Under the pieces are notes generated by a model. The model searched no databases, had not been told where the DNA came from, and saw only the letters and a program-made list of their open reading frames with translations. From NCBI GenBank assembly GCA_964613045.1, contig CAZTFS010000002.1:1-64000 (forward strand): a DNA stretch of 64,000 bases, in the 5' to 3' direction. Both the position numbers and the translations under genes were made by a program. Below, in pieces: positions 52,379 to 60,907 of the stretch. How positions within the stretch are numbered: position 1 is the stretch's first letter; each line of letters starts with the position of its first letter. This DNA is from UBA1081 sp964613045. GTDB taxonomy: Bacteria > Bacillota > Clostridia > Oscillospirales > Acutalibacteraceae.

Positions 52379-53086
52379 TCAGTCAATAACAAGTGTGCCG
52401 ATATTTTCTCCGCAAACAGCTCTCAAAACATTTTCGGGATCCTGAAGATTGAAAACAAGGATGGGAATATTGTTGTCCTTGCAGAGTGCAGCTGCCGTGC
52501 TGTCCATAACGCCGTAGCCTTTCTCGACGACCTGTGCGTGGGTAAGAGTATCAAATTTTACGGCATCGTCAAACTTGTTGGGATCTTTGTCGTAAACACC
52601 GTCAACATTTGTTGCCTTGAGCATAACATCTGCTTTGATCTCAGCGGCTCTTAATGAAGCTGCTGTATCAGTGCTGAAGAAGGGAGAACCTGTACCGCAA
52701 CCGAAAATTACAACTCTTCCTTTTTCAAAGTGGCGGATTGCCTTGTTTCTGATGTACGGCTCTGCGATCTGACGCATTTCGATTGCGGTCTGAACTCTTA
52801 CGGGAACATCCATCTGTTCGAGAGTGTCCGCAATAGCGAGAGCGTTCATTGTGGTTGCGAGCATACCTATATGATCTGCTCTTGTTCTGTCCATATTACC
52901 GCTGGAACGACCTCTCCAGAAGTTTCCGCCGCCGACTACGATACCTATTTCCGTTCCGATCTCAGAGCATTTTTTGATAACATTGCAAACGCTTGCAACA
53001 GTATCAAAATCAATACCGGTCTTGTTATCGCCTGCGAGAACTTCACCGCTGAGCTTTAAAAGTATGCGGTTGTATTTCTTATCCAT
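52379..53086 (-). CDS. pyrH: UMP kinase
   Basis: Phosphorylates UMP. ATG at 53086 (MDKKYNRILLKLSGE) follows GGAGGT by ten bases; the longer frame is not used. 235 residues with LLKLSGEVLAG, VVGGGNFWRGR, DHIGMLATTMNALA, and FGCGTGSPFFSTDTAA, all typical of amino-acid-kinase-fold UMP kinases. First gene of the housekeeping operon, behind the promoter at 53119. Confidence 0.97.
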   Translation of the reverse strand: MDKKYNRILLKLSGEVLAGDNKTGIDFDTVASVCNVIKKCSEIGTEIGIVVGGGNFWRGRSSGNMDRTRADHIGMLATTMNALAIADTLEQMDVPVRVQTAIEMRQIAEPYIRNKAIRHFEKGRVVIFGCGTGSPFFSTDTAASLRAAEIKADVMLKATNVDGVYDKDPNKFDDAVKFDTLTHAQVVEKGYGVMDSTAAALCKDNNIPILVFNLQDPENVLRAVCGENIGTLVID

Positions 53087-53118
53087 AATTTTAAGTACCT
53101 CCGTTTGTATTCTAATAT

Positions 53119-53147
53119 ATTCTACAATATTTTTTTTCACCTGTAAA
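53119..53147 (-). promoter_or_regulatory. Promoter of the pyrH operon
   Basis: TTTACA (53147-53142) and TAGAAT (53124-53119) on the minus strand, 17 bases apart, about 33 bases before the pyrH start. rpsB and tsf, frequent upstream partners, are absent here, so the operon begins with pyrH. Confidence 0.7.
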
Positions 53148-53166
53148 GAGTATTAACAATAAATTG

Positions 53167-53195
53167 TTGACTAAATTAAAAAAAAAGTATATAAT
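53167..53195 (+). promoter_or_regulatory. Promoter of the NahK-like gene
   Basis: TTGACT (53167-53172) and TATAAT (53190-53195) with a 17-base A-rich spacer. A GAAAGGAAC site precedes the ATG at 53240. Confidence 0.8.
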
Positions 53196-53239
53196 TACAA
53201 GCGTAATTTATCATTTTTGAATGAAAGGAACTTATATAT

Positions 53240-54367
53240 ATGGCTATTATTGAGGATAAACTCCCTGAAACTATAAATGATATACTCTCAGCATTCGGTA
53301 TCGAAGGACTTGAGAACTGGAAAATGATACATAACGGTCATATTAACCGTACTTATGTTATCGAATTTAAAAAGAGTAACGAAAAAGTAAAATGGCTTTT
53401 ACAGCAGATAAATACTGATGTTTTTAAAATGCCCGTAGAACTCATGGATAATGTAATGCGTGTTACATCCTTCCTTAAAGAGAAGATAATTGAAGAGGGC
53501 GGCGATCCTGACAGGGAAACTCTTACTGTTTATCCCACGGTTGACGGTGAAAATTGCTTTTTTGATGTAAACGGTAAGTGCTGGAGAATGTATAATTTCG
53601 TTGACAATGCGTTCTCGTATAACAGTATTGAGAATGACGAACTGTTTTTCAGAGCAGGTGCTTCCTTCGGTAAATTCCAATCTCAGCTTGCAGACTTTCC
53701 GATCGATACTCTTCATGAAACTATTCCTGATTTTCACCATACATATAAAAGATTTCTTAATCTGCTGGCTTCCGAAGAGAAAAATATGTCGGGCAGAGTA
53801 TGTAATGTGCGTGCAGAACTTGATTTTGCGAAGGAAAGGGAAGCTGATACTAAAACTGTAGTAGATCTTATTGAAAAAGGTGAGATTCCCGTAAGAGTTA
53901 CTCACAATGATACCAAGCTTAACAATATTATGTTTGACAGTGAAACAAAAAATCCCGTTTGTGTTGTGGATCTTGATACCGTTATGCCGGGATCTTCCCT
54001 TTATGATTTCGGTGATGCCATCCGATTCGGTGCAAGCACCGCTGCCGAGGATGAAAAGGATCTTTCAAAGGTCTCAACGGATCTGAATCTTTATGAAAAA
54101 TATGTCCGTGGTTATTTGAGTACTGCAGGTAAGAGTCTTAATGAAAAGGAGATTGAATATCTTCCGTTCTCAGCAAAGCTTCTTACTCTTGAGTGCGGTA
54201 TGCGATTCCTTACCGACTATATTGACGGTGATGTTTATTTCGGTACTTCATATCCTGAGCATAATCTTGACAGATGCCGTACTCAGTTCAAGCTTGTTGC
54301 CGATATGGAAGAAAAAATGGATGAGATGATAAGGATCACAAAAGATGCATATTCAGAAGCTTTATAA
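53240..54367 (+). CDS. NahK-like N-acetylhexosamine 1-kinase (APH fold)
   Basis: 375 residues of the aminoglycoside/choline-kinase fold. GHINRTYVIEF is the nucleotide loop, HNDTKLNNIMF is the Brenner motif with the catalytic Asp, and VVDLDTVMPGSSLYDFGDAIRFGA is the metal-binding and substrate loop. This last motif closely fits NahK of Bifidobacterium, which phosphorylates the anomeric oxygen of GlcNAc and GalNAc. No GlcNAc/GalNAc phosphorylase is beside it, but GH84 and GH38 genes in the window would supply such sugars. Confidence 0.8.
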   Translation: MAIIEDKLPETINDILSAFGIEGLENWKMIHNGHINRTYVIEFKKSNEKVKWLLQQINTDVFKMPVELMDNVMRVTSFLKEKIIEEGGDPDRETLTVYPTVDGENCFFDVNGKCWRMYNFVDNAFSYNSIENDELFFRAGASFGKFQSQLADFPIDTLHETIPDFHHTYKRFLNLLASEEKNMSGRVCNVRAELDFAKEREADTKTVVDLIEKGEIPVRVTHNDTKLNNIMFDSETKNPVCVVDLDTVMPGSSLYDFGDAIRFGASTAAEDEKDLSKVSTDLNLYEKYVRGYLSTAGKSLNEKEIEYLPFSAKLLTLECGMRFLTDYIDGDVYFGTSYPEHNLDRCRTQFKLVADMEEKMDEMIRITKDAYSEAL

Positions 54368-54379
54368 GGGGGAATGTAT

Positions 54380-55108
54380 ATGAAAAAAGAAGAACTTGTA
54401 AAACAGATAGAATTTAAGGCGGCATCAATTTTTGTTTCTGCATCAGTCGGTCTTGCTGTTGCATCAGCATTGGCATATATAACATCTGCCGTAAGCTCGA
54501 TCAATGATATTGTTCAGATGATTTTTCAGATTTTGTCTGTTGCATTCATGATATTTGCATATGTGATGACAGTCAAGGGCTTTTCTTCAGTTAATAAATC
54601 ATGTAAACTCAGTGAAGCAAATGAGAATTATTATTTCGGCAAAAACATGATGATATTTTCAATTCTGAGTATCGTTCTGAGTATTGTTCTGGAGATCGTT
54701 GCTTTTATGCTTTACATGATGCTTTCAGTTTACAAGAACGCCGAAAGTCTGACACCTCAGGAGGTTGCTGCAGCAGGTAATCTGAAAATTATAACAGCTG
54801 TTGTTGTAATTGCCGTTCAGCTTGTGTCTGTTTCCATGCCATATATATTTTATATGTGGAATATTCACAAAACAACACCCAAAACAAATTCGATCAACAG
54901 TTTTGCACTTTTTACAATGTTTGTAATGATAGTGAGAACTGCAATAGGTATTCTCAACGCAATATACAGCATAAAGGGTGGGGATACATCATTCCTTTCA
55001 AGCTTTGCTGAGATACTTAAAGTTGCACAGTATCTTTTGCTTACCGTTTTCTTTGTTGTCAGAAGAAAAAGTCTTGTTACTGTTAATGAATTGAAGATAG
55101 AAGAATAG
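54380..55108 (+). CDS. Small polytopic membrane protein, unrecognised
   Basis: 242 residues with about six hydrophobic segments (VSASVGLAVASALAYIT, IFQILSVAFMIFAYVM, ILSIVLSIVLEIVAFML and others). The ATG at 54380 is favoured because AAGGGGG lies seven bases before it; an ATG two codons earlier is possible. No catalytic or transporter motif recognised. It is 12 bases after the NahK-like stop and likely co-transcribed. Confidence 0.65.
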   Translation: MKKEELVKQIEFKAASIFVSASVGLAVASALAYITSAVSSINDIVQMIFQILSVAFMIFAYVMTVKGFSSVNKSCKLSEANENYYFGKNMMIFSILSIVLSIVLEIVAFMLYMMLSVYKNAESLTPQEVAAAGNLKIITAVVVIAVQLVSVSMPYIFYMWNIHKTTPKTNSINSFALFTMFVMIVRTAIGILNAIYSIKGGDTSFLSSFAEILKVAQYLLLTVFFVVRRKSLVTVNELKIEE

Positions 55109-55129
55109 TTAAATTTTATTATCTGTCAA

Positions 55130-55160
55130 AATTAAAGCCGCAGTTTTTACTGGGGCTTTT
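55130..55160 (+). terminator. Probable terminator after the membrane-protein gene
   Basis: AAAGCC-G-CAGT folds against ACTG-G-GGCTTT with a T4 loop, then TTC; moderate strength. Confidence 0.5.
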
Positions 55161-55225
55161 CTTATTCTCGGTTTCTTTCGTAAATTATGTTGAGAGTCAA
55201 GAGTTTGTTTTTTTTTGAAAAAAAT

Positions 55226-55260
55226 AAGGCTGTATCAACTTTTTTTGCGGATACAGCCTT
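55226..55260 (-). terminator. Terminator after the MscS gene
   Basis: AAGGCTGTATC (55226-55236) and GATACAGCCTT (55250-55260) form a perfect 11-bp stem; the minus strand continues ATTTTTTTC. Confidence 0.88.
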
Positions 55261-55265
55261 CAACG

Positions 55266-56171
55266 TTATTCTTTTGTAAGATGCACATCCATCTGCGGGA
55301 AAGGAATCTGAATATCTCTTTCGTCGAATACCTTCTTCACTTTTTCCATCAGATTGAATTTAACATCGGAATACAGTTCTGTTTTGCACCATACTCTGAG
55401 CTGATATGCAACTGCACTGTTGTCAAACGATGTAAGTACAGCTACCGGTTCCGGAGCGGAAAGCACATTTTCATTCATCTTTGCAACATCCAGAAGAGCC
55501 TGTTTTACCTTGTCTGAATCCTCTGAGTAGGCGGCAGTTATGTTTATATCAACACGCCTTGTGCTGTATGTGCTGTAGTCTGTCAGTGAATCTGAAGAAA
55601 TATTACCGTTCGGTATGATAACCATTTTATTATCAAAAGTCGTTATTTTTGTATAAAAAATATTTATTGACTTTACCGTTCCTTCGTATTCACCGAATTT
55701 TATGTAATCACCGACAACAAAGGGTTTAAATGCGGTGATTATAAATCCGCCTGCAATGTTGGATAGACTGTTCTGAAGTGCAAGACCTATTGCTATTGCA
55801 CATGAGCTTAGTATTGTAACCATCGACGTCATCGGGACGCCGATGATTGCCAGCACTGTAATAACCAAAAGTATTTTTAGAAATATTGTGGAGAAACTTC
55901 TGAAAAATGATCTCGTGGTGGGTTCAAGCTTGTTTAATATTTTTCCTTCTTTGATCTTTGCAGAAAAGATATTGACAACTTTCCAGCCCACGAGTAAAAG
56001 TACGATTGCACAAACAAAATTTATACCTGTATCAGCAATAAGTTCTGCGATTTTGTTTTTAACGGCTTCAAATATCGCACCTGCATTGCTTATATTTTCA
56101 CTGATATTTGAAATATCAATATCTGTAAGATCTATCTCAGTAGCAACTTCGAGCAATTTCATACTTTTCAC
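55266..56171 (-). CDS. mscS: Small-conductance mechanosensitive channel
   Basis: 301 residues. Three or so N-terminal membrane helices are followed by the pore helix (MTSMVTILSSCAIAIGLALQNSLSNIAGG), then the conserved cytoplasmic beta domain GDYIKFGEYEGTVKSINIFYTKITTFDNKMVIIPNG, and the C-terminal alpha/beta domain. Opens under membrane tension to relieve osmotic stress. Begins six bases after the GH38 stop, on the same strand. Confidence 0.93.
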   Translation of the reverse strand: MKSMKLLEVATEIDLTDIDISNISENISNAGAIFEAVKNKIAELIADTGINFVCAIVLLLVGWKVVNIFSAKIKEGKILNKLEPTTRSFFRSFSTIFLKILLVITVLAIIGVPMTSMVTILSSCAIAIGLALQNSLSNIAGGFIITAFKPFVVGDYIKFGEYEGTVKSINIFYTKITTFDNKMVIIPNGNISSDSLTDYSTYSTRRVDINITAAYSEDSDKVKQALLDVAKMNENVLSAPEPVAVLTSFDNSAVAYQLRVWCKTELYSDVKFNLMEKVKKVFDERDIQIPFPQMDVHLTKE

Positions 56172-56177
56172 CTGTTA

Positions 56178-59100
56178 TCAGTAGTAAACTTTAACAGTTT
56201 TGATCTCAAAAGGTCTGAAAGAAACATTCATGTCATTGAGTTTTTCAAGTGTTTCTTCAAGCATGTTTGTAATTTCGCATTTCTTTGCACCGGGGAAGGA
56301 GAGAACAGCATTTGTTCTTGTACCTTCTGCTTCGTAAAGACGCACAATATAAGCATTTTCAGCATCTTCGCAGGGCTTGACTGCTTCAACAAAGATGTTT
56401 GCGGCATCAACGCTTACGAGAGAATCGGCTTTGTAGTCGCCCTTAGCTGTAATAACGGGAATGTTAAGCATGTATGAAGGTCTGATAACATTTTCAGCAC
56501 TGAATCCGCCGTTGTGAGGAAGGAATGAATATGTACACTTGTGAAGACCGTCATGATCGCCCATATAATCGGGATGGTTGCCGCCCTTGTGGAGAGAAAG
56601 TCTCATGTTTCCGTCTTCGACAGTGATACCGTACTTGCAATCATTAAGAAGTGCTGCACCGAATCTTGTTTCAGAAAGGTCAGTGTACTTATGGTTGACT
56701 ACCTCAAATTTTGCCTGCTCAATCGAATCGTTGCGTGTAGTGGGTCTCTTTACAAAACCGAACTGAATTTCATGTCTTGCAAAATCTTCAACGATATTTG
56801 TATCAAATGCAGTTTTGAGGAGTCTGTGGTCGTCCTGCCAATCCATAACTGTATCAAATCTGACTTCAGCGGAATCTGCAAAGAAGATCATGTCCTGCTT
56901 AACGGTTGATTTGCCTGATATCTTGTATTCGGAACGAACAATATATGCAACTTCACCTGCGGAAACAACTTCTCTTGAAAGGAGAGCGGAAGCATCCTTG
57001 AATTTACACTGAACATCAGCATCAATATCCCAGTTGTCCCATGAAGAGGGGAGATCTTCTGCCATAATGAATGTATTAAGATTGTAACCGTTACCTTTGA
57101 TTTCTCTGTTTGCGGTTTTGTCAACAAATGAACTGATAGTTCCGTTTTCGGCAAACTTGACAGAAGCAAAAGGTGTTTCGAGGCAGTTGCCGTTTACTGT
57201 AAATACAGAATTGCTTTCAGTCATACCCTTTTTGAGCTTGAGAGTTACTGAAGACATTGCAGGAACTGTAATACCGCTTACGATAAGTGTTTCCTTGCCG
57301 TCAATATTTGTGTATATCTGCTGTTTGCAATCTGCATCAATTATGTAGCCCTCATAATCCATGAATACTGCATCATTTCTGTCAAATGAAAGTGTATTTA
57401 TGAATGTTACCGAGTCATTTGTGTCAGAATTTATAATTGCAGAGATCTGCTCGTTTGCAGACTTTATGAGAGCAGTTGTTTCTGCACGGCTTTCAACGTG
57501 AGCCCTGTTCAAACATGTGCCGGGAAGAATATCATGGAACTGATTAAGAAGCAATGTCTCATAAAGAGGAGCGATATTTTCGCTTGAAGCCGCTTTGCCT
57601 GCCTTTTTAGCTTCGTTTACAGTAAGTATCTCAAGATCTCTGAGTGCAAGCTCGGATTTTCTGTTGTTTCTCTTGATCGTGTGCTGATTCGTAAGCGTAC
57701 CTCTGTGAAGCTCAAGATAAAGCTCACCCTTGTACGTATTCGGGTTAACTGCGGTAGCTTCAAGGTCTTTCATAAATTCGCTTACGGACATATGCTTTGA
57801 TTTGCCTACACCGTCAAGATCCCGGATTCTTCTTGAAAGCTCAACCATTTCATACTGAGGTCCGCCGCCGCCGTCACCGAAGCCGTAGGATATAAGTCGC
57901 TTGTTGGAAACACTCTTCTGTTTGAGGTAGTCTTTTGTCTCTCTGATTACAGATGCAGCATCGGGATATATGTGTGTCCTGTTAAAATGAGTGAACACAG
58001 ATGTACCGTCAAGACCTACCCAATTGAATGTATCATAGGGGAAGGTATTTGTATCATTCCATGAAAGCTTAGTAGTAAGGAAGTAATCAACGCCGCAGCC
58101 CTTCATGATCTGAGGAATTGCAGCCGAATAGCCGAATGTATCGGGAAGCCAGAAGCAGTCAGATGTGTAGTCAAAATACTTTCTTGTAAATCTCTGCCCC
58201 CAAAGGAACTGACGGATCATGGATTCACCGGAAGTTATGTTACAGTCGCATTCTACCCAAACACCGCCGTTGGGCTCATATCTGCCTTCATGTACTTTTT
58301 CAGCGATTCTTTCAAACAGCTCGGGATAATTTTTTCTTATCATGTTGCTGTGACATGCAGAGCTCTGAATAAAGTTGTATTCGGGATACTGCTCCATTAG
58401 GCTGAGTGCATTTGCATAAGTTCTTGTAACCTTTTTTTCTGTTTCACCAACATGCCAGAGCCATGCTGTGTCCATGTGTGAATGACCGATAAGACCTGCA
58501 AAAGGAGCAGAATCGGCAGATTTTTTGGAAAGTACCTCCTTGAGTGCGGGAACAGCTTTTCTGATGCCGTCCATGAATGTGTCATAGTCGGTATCTTCAA
58601 CAGAATAATAAACATTCTTATGTACTTCGTAAAGTGCGTTTACAGCACAGCCACGCATAAAGCTGTCTTTTTCAAGAGCAGTTGCAAGCTGCCATACAGT
58701 CATAAGATCAAAGTAGAATTCCTGTATCTCAAAATTCTTTGTGCAGATGTCAGCACCGTTATAAATGAAGTTGTAATCCTTGATGCATGCATCGTCATAA
58801 GGATGACATCCGGGATAATCATGTCCGCCGTAATACTCGATAACGATATTAAGGTTTTCATTTGCAGCAGCATTTTTCTTTATCATGTCACAGTAATGGT
58901 TTCCGTGACCTGTATAAACGATCTTTGTTGCGAAAGTACCCATTGTTCTTCCGTTTACGAAAAGGAGAGCTTCATAACCGCCCATATGAGGCTTTATAAA
59001 AAGATCTTTTCCTGCGAGCTCTTCGGGTACTGTATAGGAAGCTTTGTACCAGCTGTAAGCATCTTTACCGTACCAGGTAGAACCTCTTTCTATGGGAGCA

Positions 59101-59255
59101 AACTTGCTGTCATCCGGAATTTCGTGAAGTCTTTCTTTTGTAACGAACTGTGAAAAATCAATAGTTGCATGAGTATTGAATATCATCGGCTCGAGAGTTT
59201 CCTGAAAACGCTTTATTTTGTCAAGCAGTTTTTCGATCTGCGGTTCATTCAGCAT
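56178..59255 (-). CDS. GH38 alpha-mannosidase
   Basis: 1025 residues, no signal peptide. The N-terminal jelly-roll (about 55-160) precedes the catalytic domain, which has GHSHMDTAWLW (257-267, zinc His and Asp), HSNMIRKNYPELFERI, and FWLPDTFGYSAAIPQI with the nucleophile Asp. It has the middle helical domain and the large C-terminal beta domain. Acts on alpha-mannosides such as N-glycan or mannan fragments, likely intracellular. Together with NahK and GH84 it points to use of glycoprotein glycans. Promoter at 59284-59312. Confidence 0.94.
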   Translation of the reverse strand: MLNEPQIEKLLDKIKRFQETLEPMIFNTHATIDFSQFVTKERLHEIPDDSKFAPIERGSTWYGKDAYSWYKASYTVPEELAGKDLFIKPHMGGYEALLFVNGRTMGTFATKIVYTGHGNHYCDMIKKNAAANENLNIVIEYYGGHDYPGCHPYDDACIKDYNFIYNGADICTKNFEIQEFYFDLMTVWQLATALEKDSFMRGCAVNALYEVHKNVYYSVEDTDYDTFMDGIRKAVPALKEVLSKKSADSAPFAGLIGHSHMDTAWLWHVGETEKKVTRTYANALSLMEQYPEYNFIQSSACHSNMIRKNYPELFERIAEKVHEGRYEPNGGVWVECDCNITSGESMIRQFLWGQRFTRKYFDYTSDCFWLPDTFGYSAAIPQIMKGCGVDYFLTTKLSWNDTNTFPYDTFNWVGLDGTSVFTHFNRTHIYPDAASVIRETKDYLKQKSVSNKRLISYGFGDGGGGPQYEMVELSRRIRDLDGVGKSKHMSVSEFMKDLEATAVNPNTYKGELYLELHRGTLTNQHTIKRNNRKSELALRDLEILTVNEAKKAGKAASSENIAPLYETLLLNQFHDILPGTCLNRAHVESRAETTALIKSANEQISAIINSDTNDSVTFINTLSFDRNDAVFMDYEGYIIDADCKQQIYTNIDGKETLIVSGITVPAMSSVTLKLKKGMTESNSVFTVNGNCLETPFASVKFAENGTISSFVDKTANREIKGNGYNLNTFIMAEDLPSSWDNWDIDADVQCKFKDASALLSREVVSAGEVAYIVRSEYKISGKSTVKQDMIFFADSAEVRFDTVMDWQDDHRLLKTAFDTNIVEDFARHEIQFGFVKRPTTRNDSIEQAKFEVVNHKYTDLSETRFGAALLNDCKYGITVEDGNMRLSLHKGGNHPDYMGDHDGLHKCTYSFLPHNGGFSAENVIRPSYMLNIPVITAKGDYKADSLVSVDAANIFVEAVKPCEDAENAYIVRLYEAEGTRTNAVLSFPGAKKCEITNMLEETLEKLNDMNVSFRPFEIKTVKVYY

Positions 59256-59283
59256 AAGATCACCTCAAAAATTATTTGAAGAA

Positions 59284-59312
59284 ATTATACTACATGATAA
59301 TTAATATTTCAA
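59284..59312 (-). promoter_or_regulatory. Promoter of the GH38 gene
   Basis: TTGAAA (59312-59307) and TATAAT (59289-59284), 17 bases apart on the minus strand. Confidence 0.75.
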
Positions 59313-59334
59313 CAATAATATCGAAATTATTAGG

Positions 59335-59363
59335 TTGAAATTTGAAAAAATATAGTATATAAT
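59335..59363 (+). promoter_or_regulatory. Promoter of the HAD gene, leaderless layout
   Basis: TTGAAA (59335-59340) and TATAAT (59358-59363), 17 bases apart. The start codon at 59371 is only eight bases after the -10 box, so the transcript would start at or next to the ATG. An inverted repeat AATAAT-N6-ATTATT (59314-59331) lies between the two divergent promoters. Confidence 0.7.
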
Positions 59364-59370
59364 TCCAAGT

Positions 59371-59943
59371 ATGAATATTTATGATTTTGACAATACGATC
59401 TATGACGGCGAAAGTGTGTGGGATTTTTTTATAAGCTACATAAGAGTCAATCCTTCTTTTGTCCGTTACATGCCAAGAGTGATTTTTGCATTTGCGAAGT
59501 ATAAGCTCGGAAAACTGACGGTTGAGCAGATGATAAGTGATTATGCTCCTGTCATAAAGAAATGTTACTGTGACTATGATAATTGGGAGGAATTCACGGT
59601 AAAATTCTGGGACGAGCATATGCATAAAATCAAAAATTTCTATAGTGAAGTGAGAAAAGATGATGACGTGATTCTGACAGCGTCACCCGAGCTTACTATT
59701 AAGGAGATTGCAAAACGACTTAATATCAGATACTATGTATGCTCCACCGTTGATAATGAAACAGGGGAGATAACACGTATGTGTATGCGTCAGAACAAGA
59801 TAACTGCACTTAAGGAAGAGTTCGGTGATGATGTTCAGATAGATGACTTTTATACCGATTCTATCGCAAATGACGGTTTCTTTGCCGAACATGCTAAGCG
59901 AGTGTTTCTTGTGAAGGGTGATAAGATAACTCAGATAAAATAG
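59371..59943 (+). CDS. HAD-IB-type phosphatase
   Basis: 190 residues. HAD motif I is DFDNTIYDG (Asp nucleophile and Asp acid), motif II is VILTASPE, motif III Lys lies around MRQNKITALKEEF, and motif IV is DDFYTDSIANDGF. The helical cap between motifs I and II fits phosphoserine-phosphatase-like HAD-IB proteins. It has no ribosome site (ATTCCAAGT before ATG) and a promoter that ends eight bases before the ATG. Confidence 0.82.
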   Translation: MNIYDFDNTIYDGESVWDFFISYIRVNPSFVRYMPRVIFAFAKYKLGKLTVEQMISDYAPVIKKCYCDYDNWEEFTVKFWDEHMHKIKNFYSEVRKDDDVILTASPELTIKEIAKRLNIRYYVCSTVDNETGEITRMCMRQNKITALKEEFGDDVQIDDFYTDSIANDGFFAEHAKRVFLVKGDKITQIK

Positions 59944-59953
59944 CAATAAATTA

Positions 59954-59990
59954 AGAGGTGTAATGTTTAAAAGCTTTACACCTCTTTCTT
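59954..59990 (+). terminator. Terminator after the HAD gene
   Basis: AGAGGTGTAA pairs with TTACACCTCT, then TTCTTT. The 270-base gap from 59944 to 60216 otherwise holds only AT-rich sequence with TGTTYAAAAC repeats and a spoIIR-end hairpin. Confidence 0.75.
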
Positions 59991-60070
59991 TGTGTGAAAA
60001 TCACTGTAAAGTTAAATTGCATTACACAAAAAAATGTATATTTACTCTGTAAATAAAAATTCCTTTACGG

Positions 60071-60174
60071 TGTTCAAAACTCTGTTTAAAATGTTTAAAA
60101 CATTGCCGAAAATGTGTAAAACGCATGGATTTTGTGTATAAATCGTAAAGCTTAAAAACTTTACTGTTCAAAAC
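60071..60174. repeat. Irregular cluster of five TGTTYAAAAC-like decamers
   Basis: Close copies begin at 60071, 60083, 60092, 60113 and 60165 (tgttcaaaac, tgtttaaaat, tgtttaaaac, tgtgtaaaac, tgttcaaaac). Spacing is uneven; the region is not coding. Confidence 0.4.
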
Positions 60175-60192
60175 TATTTTGTTTTTATACAT

Positions 60193-60217
60193 TGCATATC
60201 CGGTTAGTATATGCAAT
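60193..60217 (-). terminator. Hairpin at the end of spoIIR
   Basis: TTGCATAT and ATATGCAA form an 8-bp stem around a 9-base loop; the minus strand then has GTATAAAAAC, so terminator strength is low. Confidence 0.45.
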
Positions 60218-60831
60218 TATTGATTGGTTATTCTGTTTTTGATCGCTTCAATATATTCCATGATTTTAAACCTGACTTCATATTTTTCAGTGTTTATTAC
60301 AATGTCCTGTTGAGTGTTGTTAAAGACTGAATCTATTGAATTATCCTCGGCGGCGGGCAAGCAAAGAGTCGGAAACATGACGCACCACCAGTTTTTGCCG
60401 TTGCCGTTACCTATAATTATTTTCAGTGCAAGATATTTACCTGCCGGCATTGTTACATCATCGTATATTCTGGTCGTAAAATACTCTTCTTCAAGATATA
60501 CTTCTGTATTATAGGAATATCCGTATTCAGAGATTATACTTTCTGCAGTTTTTTTTATATTATTTATTTCAGGTTCGATCTTTTCCTTAGCGTTCTGCGG
60601 AGATACTGTTCCGTCAAAAATTGCAGGGCATTGCTCAAGAACAGCATCTCGTACCTTTAGTTTTAATTCTTGATCTTCTTTAGAATCCGAATTTGCAAGA
60701 ATATGAAGTCTTATTACATCGTTTCGAATGGTCTGACAGGAATAAGAGAATGATGAGATGTTGTAGAGTAACAAAAAAGCAAGACTTATTGATACTGCAA
60801 TTGTAAGATTTCTGAATTTAAGTTTATCCAT
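60217..60831 (-). CDS. spoIIR: Stage II sporulation protein R
   Basis: SpoIIR is the forespore signal that turns on processing of pro-sigma-E in the mother cell. ATG at 60831 (MDKLKFRNLTIAVS) follows AAGGAC; the longer frame runs into a terminator. The 204-residue protein has one N-terminal membrane or signal segment (8-26), then the family motifs IRLHILANSDSKEDQELKLKVRDAVL and the C-terminal NWWCVMFPTLCLP. Its presence argues for endospore formation. Confidence 0.95.
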   Translation of the reverse strand: MDKLKFRNLTIAVSISLAFLLLYNISSFSYSCQTIRNDVIRLHILANSDSKEDQELKLKVRDAVLEQCPAIFDGTVSPQNAKEKIEPEINNIKKTAESIISEYGYSYNTEVYLEEEYFTTRIYDDVTMPAGKYLALKIIIGNGNGKNWWCVMFPTLCLPAAEDNSIDSVFNNTQQDIVINTEKYEVRFKIMEYIEAIKNRITNQ

Positions 60832-60855
60832 TTTTATGTCCTTTCTGAAAATAAG

Positions 60856-60888
60856 AAAACCGTCTGTCAAATTAATGATAGACGGTTT
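60856..60888 (-). terminator. Terminator of ispE
   Basis: On the minus strand AAAACCGTCTATCA folds against TGACAGACGGTTTT; both strands have short T runs. It separates ispE from spoIIR. Confidence 0.75.
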
Positions 60889-60907
60889 TTTCCATATTTA
60901 TGCAGAT

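Noticed and set aside
48960..53100. Unusual gene order in the pyrH-ispG cluster
   Set aside because: The order pyrH-frr-uppS-cdsA-dxr-rseP-ispG is the common one in Firmicutes; only the two extra genes after ispG are notable.
53399..53905. 168-codon frame opposite the NahK-like gene
   Set aside because: Shadow of a conserved kinase gene with no start signals.
58482..59153. 223-codon open frame opposite the GH38 gene
   Set aside because: The GH38 frame has full family motifs across this stretch; the antisense frame is a codon-bias shadow.
60071..60174. CRISPR array
   Set aside because: The repeated units are about 10 bases, irregularly spaced and without constant spacers or cas genes.
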